64,000 nt of DNA from NCBI GenBank assembly GCA_033032865.1, contig JAWHQI010000040.1, positions 8,291,001-8,355,000 on the forward strand. The letters are read 5' to 3'. The position numbers were made by a program, and so were the translations under genes. The notes beneath the pieces are model-generated. The model made no database searches and was not told the DNA's origin. It was given only the letters and a program-made list of their open reading frames with translations. The DNA is from Dactylorhiza incarnata (Eukaryota; Streptophyta; Magnoliopsida; Asparagales; Orchidaceae). This document shows, piece by piece, positions 9,112-20,267 of the stretch (position 1 is its first letter; each line of letters starts with the position of its first letter).

Positions 9112-12100
9112 ATCCTGGCGTCATCCTCGTCGCCTCATACTGCTGAATAAAGTCCTTGAACTGCCATAAGTCTTCTAATGTCTCCCAAGTAGCATCGGAC
9201 TCTGGCAATCCCTTCCATCTGACTAAGTACTGCGTACTTGGCGGGACTCCGCGTCGCCGTACCACCCTTTGAGATAGCACCCGATCAATCTCCTTCTCGA
9301 ATGATTTGTTCATGATCGGAGGCGCTCTATGTGATTCTCCTTGCCTCGGGTCTTCCTGATCTTCATGATAAGGCTTCAACATGCTTACATGGAAGACCGG
9401 ATGAATCTTCAACGAGTTGGGTAGATCAAGGCGATATGACACCTTTCCTACCTTGCCGATCACCTCGAACGGCCCTTCATACCTCCTTATCAACCCCTTA
9501 TGCATGCTCTGCATTACTTTGAACTGTTGGGGTAGGATTTTTACCATCACTTTGTCTCCTAGGCCAAACTCTTGTGGCCTTCTCTTCACGTCCGCCCATT
9601 TCTTCATGCGCTTCCTTGGTTTCTCTAGGCAGACTTTGGCCAAGTCATTTTGTTCCTCCCAAGACTTTGCCAACTGAAGTGATCCTGGGCTCTTTCCTTC
9701 TCCAGGGTTGATGGCTAGTGCATGCGGTGTGAGAGGTTGACGCCCGGTCGCCAGCTCGAAGGGACTCCTTCCCGTAGACTTGCTCCTCTACAAGTTGTAG
9801 GAAAACTGAGCAACATCCAAGATCTTTGCCCAGTCCCGCTGGTTAGCACTCACAAAGTTCCGCAAGTAGCACTCCAATAAGCCATTTACCCTTTCGGTTT
9901 GCCCATCGGACTGCGGGTGGAAACTTGTGGAGAGGTTTAGTTGTGATCCCATCATCCTGAACAACTCCGTCCAAAGTTTCCCCGTGAAGCGAGGATCCCG
10001 ATCGCTCACAATATTTTGTGGAATCCCCCAATGTTTTACCACTTGCTTGAAGAATGCTTGGGCCGCTTCCTCTGCTGTGCAGTCCTTTGTGCATGGGATG
10101 AATGTCCCATACTTGGAGAATCTGTCTACGACCACCATGATCGATCCAAATCCCTCTGATTTGGGAAGAGCGCTGATGAAGTCCAACGTCACGGTGTGCC
10201 ATGGATGATCTAGAACTGGAAGAGGCTCTAGCAATCCCGCTGGTTTCCGATTCTCCACTTTGTCTTGCTGGCACACAAGACATGTCTTCACATATACGTC
10301 CACGCTTTCCTTCATCTTTGGCCAGTAGTACAATATCTCCACTAGCGCCATGGTCCTCTTTTGGCCAGGATGACCTTCCCATCGAGTGTCATGACACTCC
10401 TTGATCAATTCCCTCCATAGGTTATCCCACTTTGGGATGTATAGTATCTTCCCCTTGGTGTAAAGAAGTTCATCCTCTACCCAAAAGTGTTTGGCTCTTC
10501 CTTCCCTTGCCGCCTTCATAAGCTCAATTGCCAACGGATTCTGTTGCAACCCTTCCTTGATCCTGGTTAGCAACTCCCCTTTCACTGTGGACATATCTGC
10601 AAGTTCAGCCTTGCGGCTCAAATCATCCGCAACAACGTTCGCCTTCCCGAGCATGCACTCCATCGAATAGTCGAACTATGCTAGAAAATCTTGCCACCTT
10701 GCTTGTTTTGAAGACAACTTCTTTTGCGTCTGGAAGTAACTGGTGGCCACATTGTCCGTCTTGACCACGAACTTCTCCCCGAGCAAGTAATGTCTCCACA
10801 CCCGTAAACAATGTATGATAGCAGTCATTTCCTTCTCCTGGACGGTGTACCGCCGCTCCATCTCGTTCAGCTTTTGACTTTCATATGCAATAGGATGTCC
10901 ATCCTGCATCAAGACTCCACCAATGGCAAAGTCGGAAGCATCCGTATGGACCTCGAACTCCTTTCCAAAGTTCGGTAATGATAACACAGACTCGATGCTC
11001 ACTGCTTGCTTTAGATCTTCAAAGGCTTGTTTGCATCCATCATCCCAAGCCCACGATCTATCCTTCTTTAGCAAGTCCGTCAATGGGGTTGTTCTCCTCG
11101 AATAACCCTGGATAAACCGCCGATAGTAATTTGCAAGTCCAAGAAAATACCTTAGCTCGGTTACCTTAGTAGGTGGCTCCCAATCTACGATCGCTTGGAT
11201 CTTGGCTTCATCCATCTTCAACTGGCCATGTCCAATGACATGTCCAAGGAATGAGACCTCCTCTGTGCCGAACGTACACTTTGACTTCTTCACATATAAC
11301 TCGTTCTCCCGCAAGACTCGAAAGATAGTGCGGAGATGTTCCGCATGCTCCTCCATTGAGTTGCTGTAGATCACGATGTCATCCAAATAAACCACCACGA
11401 ACTGATCAAGGTAGGGATGGAATATCCTGTTCATCAAAGTGCAGAATGTGGTCGGTGCATTAGTCAAGACAAATGGCATGACCAACCACTCATACGACCC
11501 ATAACGAGTGATGAACGTTGTCTTCGGCTCATCTCCTTCAGCAATTCGGACTTGATAATAGCCCTTCTTGTTGAGTGCCCGATAGTCTACACACATCGTC
11601 AAAGATCCATCTTTCTTCTTCTGAAAGAGCACCGGTGCGCCGTATGGTGCCTTCGATGGACGAATCTTCCCCGTGTCAAGTAGCTCCTTCAGCTGCTTTC
11701 GGAGTTCCTCCAATTCGGGCGGAGCCATGCGATATGCTACCATGGCAGGTGGTTTCGCCCCTTGTTCTAGCTCAATCTCATGGTCTACCTCCCTCCGAGG
11801 TGGTAGCCTGTTCGGAAGCTCGGTTGGCATGACGTCTTGATTCACCTCCAAGACTTGCCTAATGAAAGGATGTGCCTCCTTATCCTTTGCCGCAACTTCT
11901 TCTTTCAAGGTGGCTAAGTAAGTCACCTCTCCTTTCTTGACGCCTTTGGCTATTTGCATAGCCAATAGCTGTTTTCCCTTTGTTGGTGACCCTTCCACCG
12001 CTGGGATCATGCATGGAGACCCTTTCTCCATAATGCACATGGATCTACAAAAAGGCATAGTGATAGCTCGTACCTTCTCGAAGAAGTCCATCCCAAGTAC

Positions 12101-12206
12101 AACCTGGAAATCATCCATCGGTGCAATGGAGAAGTCCACTTGGCCCTTCCAAGTTCCCAACTGCAACTCCACTCCGCGTGAAACTCCTTGCAGCGGTCTC
12201 ACCTTC
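9110..12206 (-). pseudogene. G2 pol: protease end, RT, RNase H, integrase, chromodomain
   Basis: Minus-strand, all in one frame, broken by stops at about 10676 and 9788. Order: end of protease (VVLGMDFF), RT with [16 protein letters not shown] and YLDD (11378-11389), RNase H ([12 protein letters not shown]), integrase zinc site (H...GHPGQKRT...CLVCQQ), core DF...SDRD...TERVN, and a chromodomain (YLVRWKGLPESDATWE). An in-frame gap after DYRALNK (near 11563) removes about 30-35 residues including the first catalytic Asp block of RT. Reads directly on from the gag part across N1 when the CCTTC duplication is counted once. Not functional. Confidence 0.9.
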
Positions 12207-13165
12207 TGATGCGATGTTCGGCAAGTGCACCGGTCGCGCAAGTAATAATAATGGGGAAGATCCTCGAGTGTCGGTCTCTCAAGGAACACAGTAAGGTGGA
12301 GTTAGGTTTCGAGGAAGGACTTGAGATCGAAGTCCATCGATAGGTGGAGTGCGGACGAAAGGGATTTGGTTTGTGAATAATAAAATAAAATATTACAACT
12401 ACTCCTATGCAATGCCGCTATGCAAAGCTTCGCTCATCGGGATGGAAGATTACGTAGGCCTTGAACGCACTACTTTGTTGGGCGGATGGGCGAGTAGGCT
12501 AGCGGAATCAAACTATACAGGCCTTGAGCGCGCTGCTTCGTTAGGCGAATGGAATGTAGGCCGCGATGCCACGCTTCGGTAGGCGGATGGACGAGTAGGC
12601 TAACGGAATGAGGGTTGCAAGCACCTCTTCCACAAGCACGCCACTAGCAATTGCTAGTGCGGCACCGAACACGATGGCGGAATGGAAATTAGATGGGGGC
12701 GCACCTCATAAACACATATGAATAATATAATCTCAAATAACTGAAATAGACATTACATAACAAGATTCATTGTGCACATCATCAAAATATAGAAGAATAC
12801 AAACATTACATCACACAAAGAGAGAAAAAGGCAAGAGATACGACAAAATCCGGAGGCTCGTTGTAGATTCACGGTAGGAAGCACCGGGTTGTCAATCCGC
12901 GTCCTAGCTCGGTCCCAACTATCGTCCGGGGTAGAGAAGGCTGTCACTACCTTCCAATGGACCCGTCTTCTCCAGCGTTTTACAATCCGGCCACGTCCGA
13001 TGCGAAGAACTCCTTCCTTGTCGATGAAGATGAGCGTAGAATCTCCTCCTTGAAGCTCTTGGATGATGGAGGAGGCCTAGGGGGCAAAAAACCTGCGGAA
13101 GGGGCGGAACGACGGAGCTGGGCGGAAGAAATGCGGAAGTTCCCGACCTAATTTGCGAGCAGGAA

Positions 13166-13173
13166 TATTTATA
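13166..13173 (-). promoter_or_regulatory. N1 TATA box (left LTR)
   Basis: Minus-strand TATAAATA, repeated at 17875-17882 in the right (5') LTR. The palindrome array ends about 20 bp upstream of it. Confidence 0.7.
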
Positions 13174-13189
13174 GGCGCTGGAATAAACA

Positions 13190-13455
13190 GTGCGCACGGT
13201 CATTGGCGCACGACCAATAGTCGTGCGCGCTGGAATCCTGTGATCGTGCGCCTGCCTGGGCGGAGCCTGCAATGTAAGAAATTTATAAAATAAAATGTTC
13301 GCACGACCAGTGGCGCATGACCAGTGGTCGTGCGCATTATCGTAAGTGGTCGTGCGCATTGGTCGAGACAGAACTCATAAAATGGGGGTTAAGTGCGCAC
13401 GATCAGCGGCGCACGACCAGTGGTCGTGCGCAATAGAACCAGTGATCGTGCGCAG
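13190..13455 (-). promoter_or_regulatory. Array of 23-bp palindromes upstream of N1 TATA
   Basis: Units with arms GCGCACGACC/GGTCGTGCGC at 13206-13228, 13313-13335 and 13409-13431 (the last is perfect around a 3-base centre), plus half-sites GTGGTCGTGCGC and GTGATCGTGCGC between. Same array in the right LTR. Position just upstream of the TATA box suggests transcription-factor sites; this is an inference. Confidence 0.6.
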
Positions 13456-13715
13456 TGTTCCTGTACAGAATTGTACAGGGAACACCTGCACGACTCCTGT
13501 TCCAGCATACACACCAATCTAGCCACTGAAGGTGGCACTTAACAATGCATGAAAACTAATAACGAAGATAAATAAGAAATAACACCAAAACGGGCCTAGA
13601 AGTGCACATAGCATGGAATAACAAATATGAGTGAAAACATGCCTAAAATGTAGTGCATAGACTAGAAAATCGGCCCAGATGAGTCCATAAATGTGTATAT
13701 AATTGGGACTCATCA

Positions 13716-15819
13716 CACCCACAGACTTACCTGTTTGCGCGTCCCGAGCAAACAAATTCTAAGCGAACGGGGAAAGAAAATTAGATGACTTAAAATTACA
13801 ATACAGAGTACCATGCGAAGTCGCATGCTCACGTGCATAAGAAAAATAGTAGAGAAGATTTCTGATTATAAGAATAGTTTATATATTTCTAAAAGAGTAA
13901 AAACATATTACAACTACTCAAAATGGTGAACAACGGTGAATCATTCGGTCATGGATACGGAGAAAGTAAACTAAGCGCTGAGACGAGCATTGCTCAAGAT
14001 TGGGATGCAGGACAAACTCCACTAAAATCCATCAGTGTCGGTGACCATAAGCTTGCCCGGTCACATTCTCCCCACGACACTGGATCGGTTCAAGGCGTGA
14101 GTCAGTAGGACTTTCAGGTTTTAATTGAGGCTTGGGTTACGGTGAGGTAAACAATGATAAACAAAATGGCTTATAACACATAACCCAATTGAGATTTTAA
14201 AATAACTACCCGTGCACCAAAATCGAATGCAAGTGCACCACACCCCCAGACTTGGACTTTTGCAACATAGGTGTGTGCACCGCCTACTCCCAATACATAA
14301 TTTTTTCTAGACGATTTTCAATAAAACTCATTTTTTTCTTCTTCTCTTTTTTTTTTAATTTTTCATTCTTTCTTTCTTTTTCTTGCCTTTTTTTTCTTTC
14401 AGCAAAATTTTCAAATGAGCATATCCACAGATTCACATAATAAACACCACAATCAACACCCCCCACAATGTAAATAAAACTATAACTAAAGCTCAGATTT
14501 GGGTGTGCGACTAGGTTAGGCGTTTAGGCTTTGGTGAGATATATGTCGAGCTGAATCAAGAAAAGGGTAGGCACGAAGGGGCTAGCAAGGGTAGACGATA
14601 GGCATGAAATAAAAAGTTCAACCGGGCCAAAATAATGGCCTACGTCATTCTCACGTACTAGAACTTATCCTATGCCAATGCTTCAAGAATTGCTTGGGGC
14701 AAGTTCTAGCCACCGAGACAGATTCTCCTTTCTCCCGACTCAAGCAATATGAGTCTAGCGATCGTTTACACACATCCCTATGCTACCGTTTGATTCACAC
14801 CGGATTCACCATTTGAGTAGAGTAAACAACATTTACACTAATAGAAAAAATATAAAACCATAAGTATAAAGAGAAGTCTAGTCTACACAAATTTCGATGC
14901 AACCGAGCACTCGACTAGGAGCACTACTAGAGTCAACATTTTACTCTGCTACATAGTCCTAAGCCATCACCTAGACTTTCCCAAATAAGAAGAAGAATTA
15001 AATTCACAACAGAGCCAGCAAACAGATGAGTACGCACTCAAGTGGGTGCTGTGGTGTGCAATGAAATTGAACAACAATTTCCAATAAGCTAAAATAAAAG
15101 TACTTCTAGCATGCTATGCAAGAGTGCACGTGAATGGGCACAAAAACTGCTCTCCCCCAGACTTAAACTAAACAATCCACAAAATATATGACAAGAAAAT
15201 CAGAAAAGGCTAGGGAAAGAGAGTACCCAGTGCTCAAAAATGAGCACACCAGAAGATTGGCATGTAAGCTAAAATGAGCCGCAACATCCGCCATCCAGAA
15301 AAGATATCTGCAGGGGTCAGCTCCGCAGAAACAAAAGAAAATAAAAAACTGAAAAAAAATACTACTAACTAAACTTGATTGGATGAAATAAAAATGCAGA
15401 AAAGAAAGATAACTACTGGGGTTATTGTCATCCCAGCACGACTTATTCAAAAATTAAATGTTCTAGATAATGGGCGTATGAAAAAGGAAATGAACAGGTA
15501 ATTGTTCTAATATGCGTGTCGGTAACGGGTACCGATACGGCGAAAGAACAATCACGCCTCTACCCGAATATAGATAAAACCTGCCCATCACAGGTAGAGG
15601 GAAAAGAAAGTAAGAAGAGGAGGAGATATCCTCACTCAACTCACCAAACACATCCTTGCCTAGCAAGGTGTCGTCAACAGGGAGGTGGCAGGAGGAAAAG
15701 GCAATGAGTGGAGCTTCCTCAACGGAGGGGGAATCAACCTCCTCACATAAGAAGATGCTCTTATCATTGACTTGGGCACAATGCACCAAATCCTCCTGGG
15801 GTACCTGTGAAGACTCAAC
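13716..15819 (-). other. N1 interior without ORF
   Basis: No supported gene. It has polypurine-type tracts on the minus strand (CTGTGGGTG next to the LTR at 13716-13724, GTCTGGGGGTG near 14243, GTCTGGGGGAG near 15155), a T/C-rich patch at 14330-14400, and AT-rich spacer. N2 shows the same order of these tracts from 62356. Confidence 0.6.
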
Positions 15820-16701
15820 CTACACAGGCTCGGATGAAGAGGGGGGATCGAGAAATAAACAAGACGAAGAACATAAATAATCAAAAATCAGGGGAGTGAT
15901 CCCAGTCTCACTCCCATCAGGTTGGGTAAGTAAAATAATGTTTGCATTGTCATCAATGCTACGAGGTTCGACGGGATCAACAGTGGCCATGCCTAAGATT
16001 TGGACTTCCTCAACCGGTGCTGAGGAAAACTCATCTTCACCAAGAAGGTTGTCCTCCTCCATAGGAGTAGGCACAATACTAAGATCAACAGCCTCCTCTT
16101 GTGACACATCACCGACAATGTCGTCAGAGACGAAAGTAGTATGCACAACAGGGGGAAGAATAGTGCTCGGATAAAAGTCGAGCACCGTTTCCTCAATAAG
16201 AATCGAATCCACTAGGGGTGGTGGATGCACCGGGAGAATAGGCTCAGCAATGTTGGTGCCCAGATCAGCCATACATCTGGTGACTGTGTCAACGCCATAC
16301 CCTTCGAGATGTGAAGGTGGCAAAGACACAAAACCGGATGTTGAAGGTGTGCCGCCAGAGTTAGGATTCGGGACGATCCGGATATCCGACTCGTCGTCCT
16401 CATCCAATTGGCAAAGAAAAGCAGCACAATCCTTCAGGGCATGATCTGTGCTCCGACAAAACTGGCACTGCCTAGCGGGCTTCTTTGGCACAGCGGGTGC
16501 TGAAGCCGAAAAGAAGTAAGACGGTAAAGGCTCGGCAGAGTAGCCATAAGACTTACGCACACCATATGGATAATCAGACGAAATCGATGCTCTATATGCT
16601 GGGCGAGAAGAATTATGCCCACCATTCTCCGTAGGGCATTCATCACTAGAGTGGGAGGTAGCTCCACACCAACGGCAACGGATATTAAGATGTGCCCACA
16701 T
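15820..16701 (-). CDS. N1 ORF: protein with two CCHC zinc knuckles
   Basis: Intact minus-strand ORF of 293 codons, the only one in N1, starting about 190 bp inside the primer site. Residues 9-22 are CRWCGATSHSSDEC and 79-92 are CQFCRSTDHALKDC, both CX2CX4HX4C, the nucleic-acid binding motif of Gag nucleocapsid. Between them is a Ser/Tyr/Pro-rich linker; after about residue 95 the protein is acidic with many Asp/Glu/Val/Pro and no recognised domain. There is no capsid-like helical domain before the knuckles, so it is not a complete Gag. It may bind the element RNA or dock to a partner particle; that role is inferred. An intact frame in an otherwise non-coding element suggests past selection. 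Confidence 0.65.
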   Translation of the reverse strand: MWAHLNIRCRWCGATSHSSDECPTENGGHNSSRPAYRASISSDYPYGVRKSYGYSAEPLPSYFFSASAPAVPKKPARQCQFCRSTDHALKDCAAFLCQLDEDDESDIRIVPNPNSGGTPSTSGFVSLPPSHLEGYGVDTVTRCMADLGTNIAEPILPVHPPPLVDSILIEETVLDFYPSTILPPVVHTTFVSDDIVGDVSQEEAVDLSIVPTPMEEDNLLGEDEFSSAPVEEVQILGMATVDPVEPRSIDDNANIILLTQPDGSETGITPLIFDYLCSSSCLFLDPPSSSEPV

Positions 16702-16892
16702 AGTGCGAAGATAAAACGATTCAAAAAGAAAAACACTATTGTGTGAAATACCACACCTAACAATAATTACTAAAGCAACCTAATTAAAAACAGGAAACAG
16801 AATACGAGGAAATAAAACAAAGGAATGCAATTTACAAATGGAAGGGCTTCTCTCTCAGGTTCTCCCTCTCCAGAAAACTCACACGACTGTGT

Positions 16893-16910
16893 TCCCCGGC
16901 AACGGCGCCA
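16893..16910 (-). other. N1 primer binding site (tRNA-Asp)
   Basis: Plus-strand TCCCCGGCAACGGCGCCA equals the 3' end of plant tRNA-Asp(GTC), so the minus-strand RNA pairs with it over 18 bases. It sits six bases inside the right LTR. Confidence 0.88.
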
Positions 16911-16916
16911 AAAACT

Positions 16917-18424
16917 TGATGCGATGTTCGGCAAGTGCACCGGTCGCGCAAGTAATAATAATGGGGAAGACCCCGAGTGTCGGTCTCTCAAGGAACACAG
17001 TAAGGTGGAGTTAGGTTTCGAGGAAGGACTTGAGATCGAAGTCCAGCGATAGGTGGAGTGCGGACGAACGGGATTTGGTTTGTGAATAATAAAATAAAAT
17101 ATTACAACTACTCCTATGCAATGCCGCTATGCAAAGCTTCGCTCATCGGGATGGAAGACTACGTAGGCCTTGAATGCACTACTTCGTTGGGCGGATGGGC
17201 GAGTAGGCTAGCGGAATTGAACTATACAGGCCTTGAGCGCGCTGCTTCGTTAGGCGAATGGAATGCGGGCCGCGATGCCACGCTTCGGTAGGCGGATGGA
17301 CGAGTAGGCTAACGGAATGAGGGTCGCAAGCACCTCTTCGACAAGCACGCCACTAGCAATTGTTAGTGCGGCACCGAACACGATGGCGGAATGGAAATTA
17401 GATGGGGGCGCACCTCATAAACACATATGAATAATATAATCTCAAATAACCGAAATAGACATTACATAACAAGATTCATTGTGCACATCATCAAAATATA
17501 GAAGAATACAAACATTGCATCACACAAAGAGAGAAAAAGGCAAGAGATACGACCGAATCCAGAGGCTCATTGTAGATTCACGGTAGGAAGCACCGAGTTG
17601 TGAATCCGCGTCCTAGCTCGGTCCCAACTATCGTCCGGGGTAGAGAAGGATGTCACTACCTTCCAATGGACCTGTCTTCTCCAGCGTTTTACAATCCGGC
17701 AACGTCCGATGCGAAGAACTCCTTCCTTGTCGATGAAGATGAGCGTAGAATCTCCTCCCTGAAGCTCTTGGATGATGGAGGAGGCCTAGGGGGCGAAAAA
17801 CCCGCGGAAGGGGCGGAACGGCGGAGCTGGGCGGAAGAAATGCGGAAGTTCCCGACCTAATTCGCGAGCAGGAATATTTATAGGCGCTGGAATAAACAGT
17901 GCGCACGGTCATTGACGCACGACCAGTGGTCGTGCGCGCTGGAATCCTGTGATCGTGCGCCTGCCTGGGCGGAGCCTGCAATATAAGAAATTTATAAAAT
18001 AAAATGTTCGCACGACCAGTGGCGCACGACCAGTGGTCGTGCACATTATCGTAAGTGGTCGTGCGCATTATTCGAGACAGAACTCATAAAATGGGGGTTA
18101 AGTGCGCACGATCAGCGGCGTACGACCAGTGGTCGTGCGCAATAGAACTAGTGATTGTGCGCAGTGTTCCTGTACAGAATTGTACCGGGAACACCTGCAC
18201 GACTCCTGTTCCAGCATACACACCAATCTAGCCACTGAAGGTGGCACTTAACAATGCATGAAAACTAATAACGAAGATAAACAAGAAATAACACCAAAAC
18301 GGGCCTAGAAGTGCACATAGCATGGAATAACAAATATGAGTGAAAACATGCCTAAAATGTAGTGCATAGACTAGAAAATCGGCCCAGATGACTCCATAAA
18401 TGTGTATATAATTGGGACTCATCA
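16917..18424 (-). repeat. N1 LTR, right (5' LTR in minus)
   Basis: 1508 bp, same ends as the left copy with scattered substitutions (for example GATCCTCGAG versus GACCCCGAG near the end). Palindrome array at about 17895-18165. Confidence 0.9.
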
Positions 18425-18429
18425 CCTTC

Positions 18430-19793
18430 CCATTCACCGTCTTCAACCATCCTTCACCCTTAGAGACATGAAGACCAAGTCTCTTGGCTTCCTCCTCGGT
18501 CATGAAGTTATGCGTTGCTCCTGTGTTAAGCAAGGCCTTGGTGGCCTTCCCATTTGTATAAGCCTCCACGAACATCAATACTTTTGGTGATGCGGCTGGA
18601 GCAAGTCTAACATTCAAAGCATTAAGTAATTGTAAGGATCCCATTTGAGCAGAAGTACCTTCTCCAGAATTTCCCGCATCATTGCCTTCCATAATTGCTG
18701 AAAGCGTTCTCATCTTTGGACAGCTGCTCATTGCATGCGGTCCCTTGCATAAGAAGCATCCCCCTTTCGGAATGAAGGCTTTCTTCTTCTCTTCATATTC
18801 CTTCTGAGTATCATGCCGCTGGAAGTTGGGCTTCTTGCCATCACGCTTCTCTCCCCCACCTTTCCCGTAATCCTTATCCTTCTTTGGCTTTGTTGTGTCT
18901 GGGTTCCGTTGGTACTCAATAAGGGACTCAGCTGTGGCAATAGCTTCATCCAACGTCTTGAAATCTCGCCTTTGTAATTCTTGCTTAGCCCAATGCTGAA
19001 GACCATCCACGAAGAAGAAACACAAGTCTTCATCCGACATGCTAGGAATTTGCAGCATTAAGGTGGTAAATTCTTTAACATACTCCGCAATGCTCCCCTT
19101 GTGCTTCAACTCCCTTAGTTTCTTCTTAGCTTCATAAACAACATTTTCTGGATAGAAATGCCATTTGAGTTCACGCCGGAACTCCTCCCAGGTATCAATA
19201 CGATACAAGCCTTTCTCGATGTCGGCCTGCTTTCTTCGCCAACAAAGAGAAGCTACATCCAATAAGTAATAAGAGGCTTGTCGTACCTTAGCAGCTTCGT
19301 CGACGAGGTTACACCCCTCGAAGAATTGCTCCATTTGCCAAATAAAGTTCTCTACCTCCTTTGCATCTCGCTTGCCCACAAATGGCTTGGGCTTTGGAAC
19401 CTCCATCCTTGGATTGCCCATTGCCATGTTGCCTCCACCATTAGCCACGGCTCGGCGACATAAGGTAATTTCCTCCTTCATATCCTCAAAGCCGATCTGC
19501 ATTGCTTGAATGACATCTTCCATCCTAGCGAGGCGTTCCTCCAACGCCGGGTGAGCATCAAGACAAGTCTGGGTAGACTCCTTGATGGACTCGAATTCTT
19601 CTAGCACATGGGCCTCAAGAGCTTCGAAGTTACCTTCCACCTTCTCCACTCGATCGGCCAGCATCATGACAGCCTGATCCACATGAGTTCCTTCACGCGT
19701 CTTGCTATGATCTCTCTTCTTCCTGCCTTGTTGATCTACGACCTCCCTGCCGCGCTCGTCAACAACGCTTGAGTTGTTTGCCTCATTCGCCAT
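18430..19793 (-). pseudogene. G2 gag and start of protease
   Basis: Minus-strand frame from MANEANNSS (19793; an upstream ATG at 19832 lies in the leader) to the N1 duplication. Order: charged coiled-coil N-terminus (about residues 25-120), retrotransposon gag domain (PKPKPFVGKRDAKEVENFIWQ motif onward), Lys-rich linker, zinc knuckle CFLCKGPHAMSSC (CX2CX3HX4C), then protease start ALLNTGATHNF. The protease triplet should read DTG; here it is NTG, so the catalytic Asp is lost. N1 cuts the frame after TVNGK; without N1 the frame continues into pol. Gag itself has no internal stop. Confidence 0.88.
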
Positions 19794-19845
19794 AGCAGCA
19801 CCACTAATTGAACCTGAGTGAACCTGGGTCAACCTAGGTCAACCT

Positions 19846-19858
19846 GGCTTTGATACGA
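19846..19858 (-). other. G2 primer binding site (initiator tRNA-Met type)
   Basis: Minus-strand TCGTATCAAAGCC two bases inside the right LTR; differs from TGGTATCAAAGCC at one position near the start. Four AACCTGRGT-like direct repeats follow in the leader (19811-19846). Confidence 0.7.
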
Positions 19859-19860
19859 AC

Positions 19861-20267
19861 TGTCACGGACTAGTCCCCTTGACTATGTCGCGCACGGACT
19901 TAGCTCCTCTTGCCCCCCTCGCGGCTAGCTAAGTCAGCCTCACTCTAAGAAAACTGTGGTGGAAATGGGAACGAGAACAAGAACACAAGAGCACAAGAGA
20001 AGAAGTAAGCAAGAGAACTCAAAAGCTTATTCCAAACTTGGATTGATACAAATGAGGGGGCCTTCCCCTTTTATAGGCCCCAAAGAGGTTTCCCTCCAAT
20101 CCAAAGAATATTCTAGATCCCTACTATTCTATAGTATTCTATGCAATTCTGGTATATACAAGAGTCATGGACTCTCTAGATTGTTCTACTGCCTTCCTAT
20201 GTACAAGACTCCAGATTTCTCTAGAATCTTCTCATGTATTAACCCCAAAAGTGTGGAGATCGTAACA
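19861..20267 (-). repeat. G2 LTR, right (5' LTR in minus)
   Basis: 407 bp, TGTCACGG...CGTAACA on plus. Differs from the left copy by scattered substitutions. Confidence 0.9.

Larger units (their letters stand above)
12207..13715 (-). repeat. N1 LTR, left (3' LTR in minus)
   Basis: 1509 bp, TGATGCGATG...GGACTCATCA. Includes the palindrome array 13190-13455 and minus TATA at 13166-13173. The antisense-looking open frame 12919-13359 is also in the other LTR only because LTRs are copies; I do not call it a gene. Confidence 0.9.
12207..18424 (-). mobile_element. N1: non-autonomous LTR element with two-knuckle ORF
   Basis: LTRs of about 1.5 kb with TGATG...CATCA ends, 5-bp duplication CCTTC at 12202-12206 and 18425-18429, tRNA-Asp primer site inside the right LTR, and one intact 293-codon ORF on the minus strand. 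No protease, RT, integrase or RNase H can be found in the 3.2 kb interior, so movement must depend on another element. The tRNA-Asp primer is common in Athila and related gypsy lineages; kinship to them is an inference. N2 at 60848 is a diverged relative. Confidence 0.88.
8692..20267 (-). mobile_element. G2: Ty3/gypsy chromovirus (Galadriel-like), contains N1
   Basis: Two 407 bp LTRs in the S1 3' LTR, minus-strand gag-pol with C-terminal chromodomain, primer site next to the right LTR and polypurine tract next to the left. Chromodomain after integrase places it in chromoviruses. Short LTRs and a compact CX2CX3HX4C knuckle (CFLCKGPHAMSSC) suggest Galadriel; that sub-assignment is tentative. 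The direct repeat at the ends is only GCGT (8688-8691 and 20268-20271). N1 interrupts gag-pol in the protease region. Without N1 it is about 5.4 kb. Confidence 0.9.

Noticed and set aside
12919..13359. 146-codon minus frame present in both N1 LTRs (also 17628-18068)
   Set aside because: Present twice only because LTRs are copies; it runs over the palindrome array and TATA region and has no protein-like features.
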